Part shown: one piece after another, positions 61,956 to 64,000 of the stretch | Position numbering within the stretch: the first letter of the stretch is position 1 | Layout: the number at the start of each line of letters is the position of its first letter | Assembly: GCA_020073495.1 (NCBI GenBank) | Contig: JAIQFD010000002.1 | Span: forward strand, 62,001 to 126,000 | Reading direction: 5' to 3' | Source of the DNA: Terriglobia bacterium | GTDB lineage: Bacteria > Acidobacteriota > Terriglobia > Terriglobales > Acidobacteriaceae | DNA: 64,000 bases | Notes under the pieces: model-generated | The model's input: the letters and a program-made list of their open reading frames with translations, nothing else | The model's database searches: none | Told to the model about the DNA's origin: nothing | Translations under genes and position numbers: made by a program

Positions 61956-62894
61956 ATGCCACGCTCCATGGCCAACGAGCAGGACATCCTCAAACGGCCG
62001 CCGCCGAAGCATCCTCCCAAGCTGACCTCGCGGCGCATCGGCATCCACACCTCGACCCAGGGAGGCGCAGCGACCGCCGCCGAGCGCGCCTACCGCCTGG
62101 GGTGCAACACCTTTCAGATCTTCTCCTCGAGCCCGCGCCAATGGAAGCCGTACGCGCTGGCGCCGGAGCAGTGCGACGCCATGCATCGCCTGCGCTCGAA
62201 GTACGGCCTCAAGCCGCTGGTCATCCACGCCAACTACCTGGTGAACCTGGGCGCGATCAACGAGACCTTCTACGGCAAGACCATCGCGGCATTCCGCGGC
62301 GAAGTGGAGCGCGCCCTGGCGCTCGGCGCCGAGTATCTCGTCGTGCATCCCGGATCGTTCCGCGGCGCCAGCAGGGAAGAGGGACTCGCCCGCGCCGCGC
62401 ACGCCATCACCCAGGCCACACAAGGGCTCGATCTGGCGAAGGGCGGCCTCACCGTGCTGATCGAGAACACTGCGGGAGCGGAGTTCTCCCTCGGCGGAAG
62501 CTTCGAGAAGGTGGCGGCGCTGGTCGGCGTCCTGCGCGACATCGTCCCCGTCGCCGCCTGCATCGACACCTGCCACACCCACGTCGCCGGCTACGACATC
62601 GTCTCCGATGCGGGCTACCACGCCACGCTCGCGCAGATCGACGTGACCATCGGCCTGGAGAACGTCCCCGTTTGGCACTGTAACGACGCCAAGGCCGCCT
62701 TCGCCTCCAAGCTCGACCGCCACCAGCACATCGGCAAGGGAACCATCGGCCTGGAGCCCTTCCGCCGCCTGCTCAACGATCCTCGGCTCAAGCGCGCCGC
62801 CTTCATCGCCGAAACCCCCATCGACGAACCCGGCGACGACCGGCGGAACGTGGACGCGCTGAAGAAACTTGTCGCTAAGAAGCACCCCATCTAA
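61956..62894 (+). CDS. nfo: Endonuclease IV (AP endonuclease)
   Basis: 312 residues, with the AP-endonuclease-2 TIM barrel. RRIGIHTSTQGGAATAAERA comes first, then HANYLVNLGA, LVVHPGSF, VLIENTAG, CIDTCHTHVAGYD, HCNDAKAAF, DRHQHIGKG and FIAETP. The histidines, acids and Glu of the three-zinc site are all present. It cleaves DNA at abasic sites in base-excision repair, downstream of glycosylases such as the one at 25068. A basic 30-residue leader (KRPPPKHPPKLTSRR) precedes the barrel. ATG 61956 is used; ATG 61968 is alternative. Confidence 0.94.
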   Translation: MPRSMANEQDILKRPPPKHPPKLTSRRIGIHTSTQGGAATAAERAYRLGCNTFQIFSSSPRQWKPYALAPEQCDAMHRLRSKYGLKPLVIHANYLVNLGAINETFYGKTIAAFRGEVERALALGAEYLVVHPGSFRGASREEGLARAAHAITQATQGLDLAKGGLTVLIENTAGAEFSLGGSFEKVAALVGVLRDIVPVAACIDTCHTHVAGYDIVSDAGYHATLAQIDVTIGLENVPVWHCNDAKAAFASKLDRHQHIGKGTIGLEPFRRLLNDPRLKRAAFIAETPIDEPGDDRRNVDALKKLVAKKHPI

Positions 62895-62913
62895 ACGCAA
62901 AAAGGAGAGCGTG

Positions 62914-63396
62914 ATGAGAATAATCCTGCTTATCGCTTGTTTAGCAACTGCTATCGCGGGCTCCGCACAAACAAAAGTTCCACCCAAAGTCGTTCGGCGA
63001 TTGGAGCCAACTCTTGCGGCTCTTAAGAAACCTCATGTGGACCCGGAGTGCCGGGGTGTCGACTACACGGGGCGCTGCGCCGACATGTTCCGCGCGTATG
63101 AAGAACGACTTTACGACCTATTCAAGGACAAGACGGCCACGGGTGATGAGTCAGTTGCAGTCTTATTCTCCTTTTACATTGGTGAACACCCGGGAGAGGA
63201 GCTACTGTGCGAGGCTGCTGGTCGAGGACGCCCCATGATTCCTCTTCTCAAGAAGTACCGGACTTGCAGCCCAGACATACTGTCACGCTACCCACGAAGC
63301 ATGCATCTGGAACAGAACATTTGCCGAGAAAACATCGATCGAGCGATTGATCTCATACGCACCGACAAAGTGAAGAAACAATGCGATTTCGATTAG
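62914..63396 (+). CDS. Secreted cysteine-containing protein, unknown
   Basis: 160 residues. A signal peptide (MRIILLIACLATAIAGSAQ) leads a helical mature chain with six cysteines (PECRGVDYTGRCADMF, ELLCEAAGRG, YRTCSPD, QNICREN, KKQCDFD), which could form three disulfides in the periplasm. AAGGAG lies 8 nt before ATG 62914. GC content is visibly lower than in neighbours, a possible sign of later arrival. No family is recognised. It lies 19 bp after nfo, so read-through is likely. Confidence 0.68.
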   Translation: MRIILLIACLATAIAGSAQTKVPPKVVRRLEPTLAALKKPHVDPECRGVDYTGRCADMFRAYEERLYDLFKDKTATGDESVAVLFSFYIGEHPGEELLCEAAGRGRPMIPLLKKYRTCSPDILSRYPRSMHLEQNICRENIDRAIDLIRTDKVKKQCDFD

Positions 63397-63400
63397 AAGT

Positions 63401-63455
63401 CGCTGTGTTTTTTCTCTGCGTTCTCTGCGTCCTCTACGGTGAAATCGTTTCGTCG
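63401..63455. repeat. Single copy of the TCTGCGGTGAAAT-type repeat upstream of leuS
   Basis: TTTTTTCTCTGCGTTCTC, then TGCGTCCTCTACGGTGAAAT. The same phrase (CGTCCTCTGCGCCCTCTGCG, GGTGAAAT) occurs in the array at 23637-23935. Confidence 0.65.
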
Positions 63456-63497
63456 TTGTAAAATCAACAATTCCGCATTCATCCGCGGTCTATCCCG

Positions 63498-64000
63498 ATG
63501 CCGGAAATGAAGTCCGACAAGCCGACCACCGAACGCGAGGAGCGTTTCGACGCCCAGGCCATCGAAGCCAAGTGGTTCGAGCGCTGGCAGGCCGATCCCT
63601 CGCTGTACGCCGCCGAGCCCGCCACCAGCAAGCGCAAGAAATACTATGTGCTGGAGATGCTGCCCTATCCCTCGGGCGAGCTGCACATGGGACACGTGCG
63701 CAACTACGCCATCGGCGACGCCCTGGCCCGCTACATGTGGATGAACGGCTACAACGTGCTCCACCCCATGGGCTGGGACTCGTTCGGGCTTCCGGCGGAG
63801 AACGCCGCTATCAAGAACAACACCCCGCCCCGGGAATGGACGCTGCGCAACATCGCCTACATGAAGCGGCAGATGAAGCGCCTCGGATTCGCCTACGACT
63901 GGTCCACCGAAGTCACCACCTGTTTCCCCGAGTACTACCGCTGGAACCAGTATTTCTTCTTGAAGATGTACGAGCGCGGGCTGGCCTACCGCAAGAAGAG
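63498..64000 (+). CDS. leuS: Leucyl-tRNA synthetase, 5' part
   Basis: The first 167 residues of a class I synthetase; the gene continues past the right edge. [17 protein letters not shown] is the usual N-terminal helix. The ATP-binding HIGH motif is present as HMGH in [19 protein letters not shown], followed by [16 protein letters not shown] and [17 protein letters not shown], both diagnostic for LeuRS. It charges leucine onto tRNA-Leu such as that at 44312. ATG 63498 has no strong ribosome site. The KMSKS loop is outside the window. Confidence 0.96.
   Translation, partial: MPEMKSDKPTTEREERFDAQAIEAKWFERWQADPSLYAAEPATSKRKKYYVLEMLPYPSGELHMGHVRNYAIGDALARYMWMNGYNVLHPMGWDSFGLPAENAAIKNNTPPREWTLRNIAYMKRQMKRLGFAYDWSTEVTTCFPEYYRWNQYFFLKMYERGLAYRKK

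Overview
This 64 kb window is high-GC bacterial chromosome with no rRNA operon. The gene content suggests an Acidobacteriota (Terriglobia-type) genome. The signs are large Hanks-type Ser/Thr kinases fused to TPR arrays, a giant SBBP-repeat secreted protein, an M48 peptidase fused to a beta-propeller, a DmsE-type decaheme cytochrome next to an outer-membrane barrel, and many degenerate dispersed repeats between genes. This assignment is inferred from gene families and repeat style; no marker gene was compared.

Layout: 0-2.1 kb, leftward operon for a decaheme cytochrome and an outer-membrane barrel that runs off the left edge. 2.5-6.0 kb, STAS protein, overlapping metallophosphoesterase/glycosyltransferase/Nudix operon, and a lipid-kinase-like gene. 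6.6-13.5 kb, small membrane protein, a PAS-PAS-CRP regulator, tandem repeats, an EVE/PUA-like HNH endonuclease and the M48/propeller protein. 14.0-17.4 kb, tig-clpP-clpX proteostasis operon with an odd duplicate of the clpX 3' end. 17.5-24.2 kb, accessory stretch: OLD-family ATPase/nuclease, three unknown membrane proteins, an IS110-superfamily (IS1111-like) element with subterminal inverted repeats and a long structured 3' non-coding end, small zinc-binding proteins and repeat debris. 24.2-32.0 kb, PH-like protein, type-5 uracil-DNA glycosylase, RRM protein, GT39-type glycosyltransferase, DUF3467, a MoaD-like/propeller pair and an HxlR regulator with a palindromic operator. 32.0-44.4 kb, two kinase-TPR genes around a 1527-residue SBBP protein. 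This segment is bounded by an intact tRNA-Leu(UAG) and a same-orientation fragment of its 3' part, the geometry of an old tRNA-integrated island. 44.5-47.6 kb, asd-lysC-dapB operon with ATGA overlaps. 47.8-51.7 kb, galT, a nucleotidyltransferase-fold protein and msrP-msrQ. 51.8-55.2 kb, MacAB-type transporter. 55.4-64 kb, MBL-fold enzyme, murB, bacilliredoxin, zinc-ribbon/rhomboid/TPR protein, YVTN lipoprotein, DAHP synthase, endonuclease IV, a secreted unknown and the start of leuS.

Cooperating sets: tig/clpP/clpX (nascent-chain folding and proteolysis); asd/lysC/dapB (aspartate-family and diaminopimelate synthesis, feeding the same wall that murB serves); msrP/msrQ (periplasmic methionine repair); adaptor + ATPase + permease (efflux or envelope transport); cytochrome + barrel (electron transfer across the outer membrane). 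The parts most worth checking are the IS1111-like element with its candidate guide RNA, the 17.5-21.4 kb OLD/membrane-protein cluster, the tRNA-Leu-bounded island, the EVE-like HNH enzyme and the clpX C-terminus echoes. Starts stated as GTG/TTG were read from the sequence.
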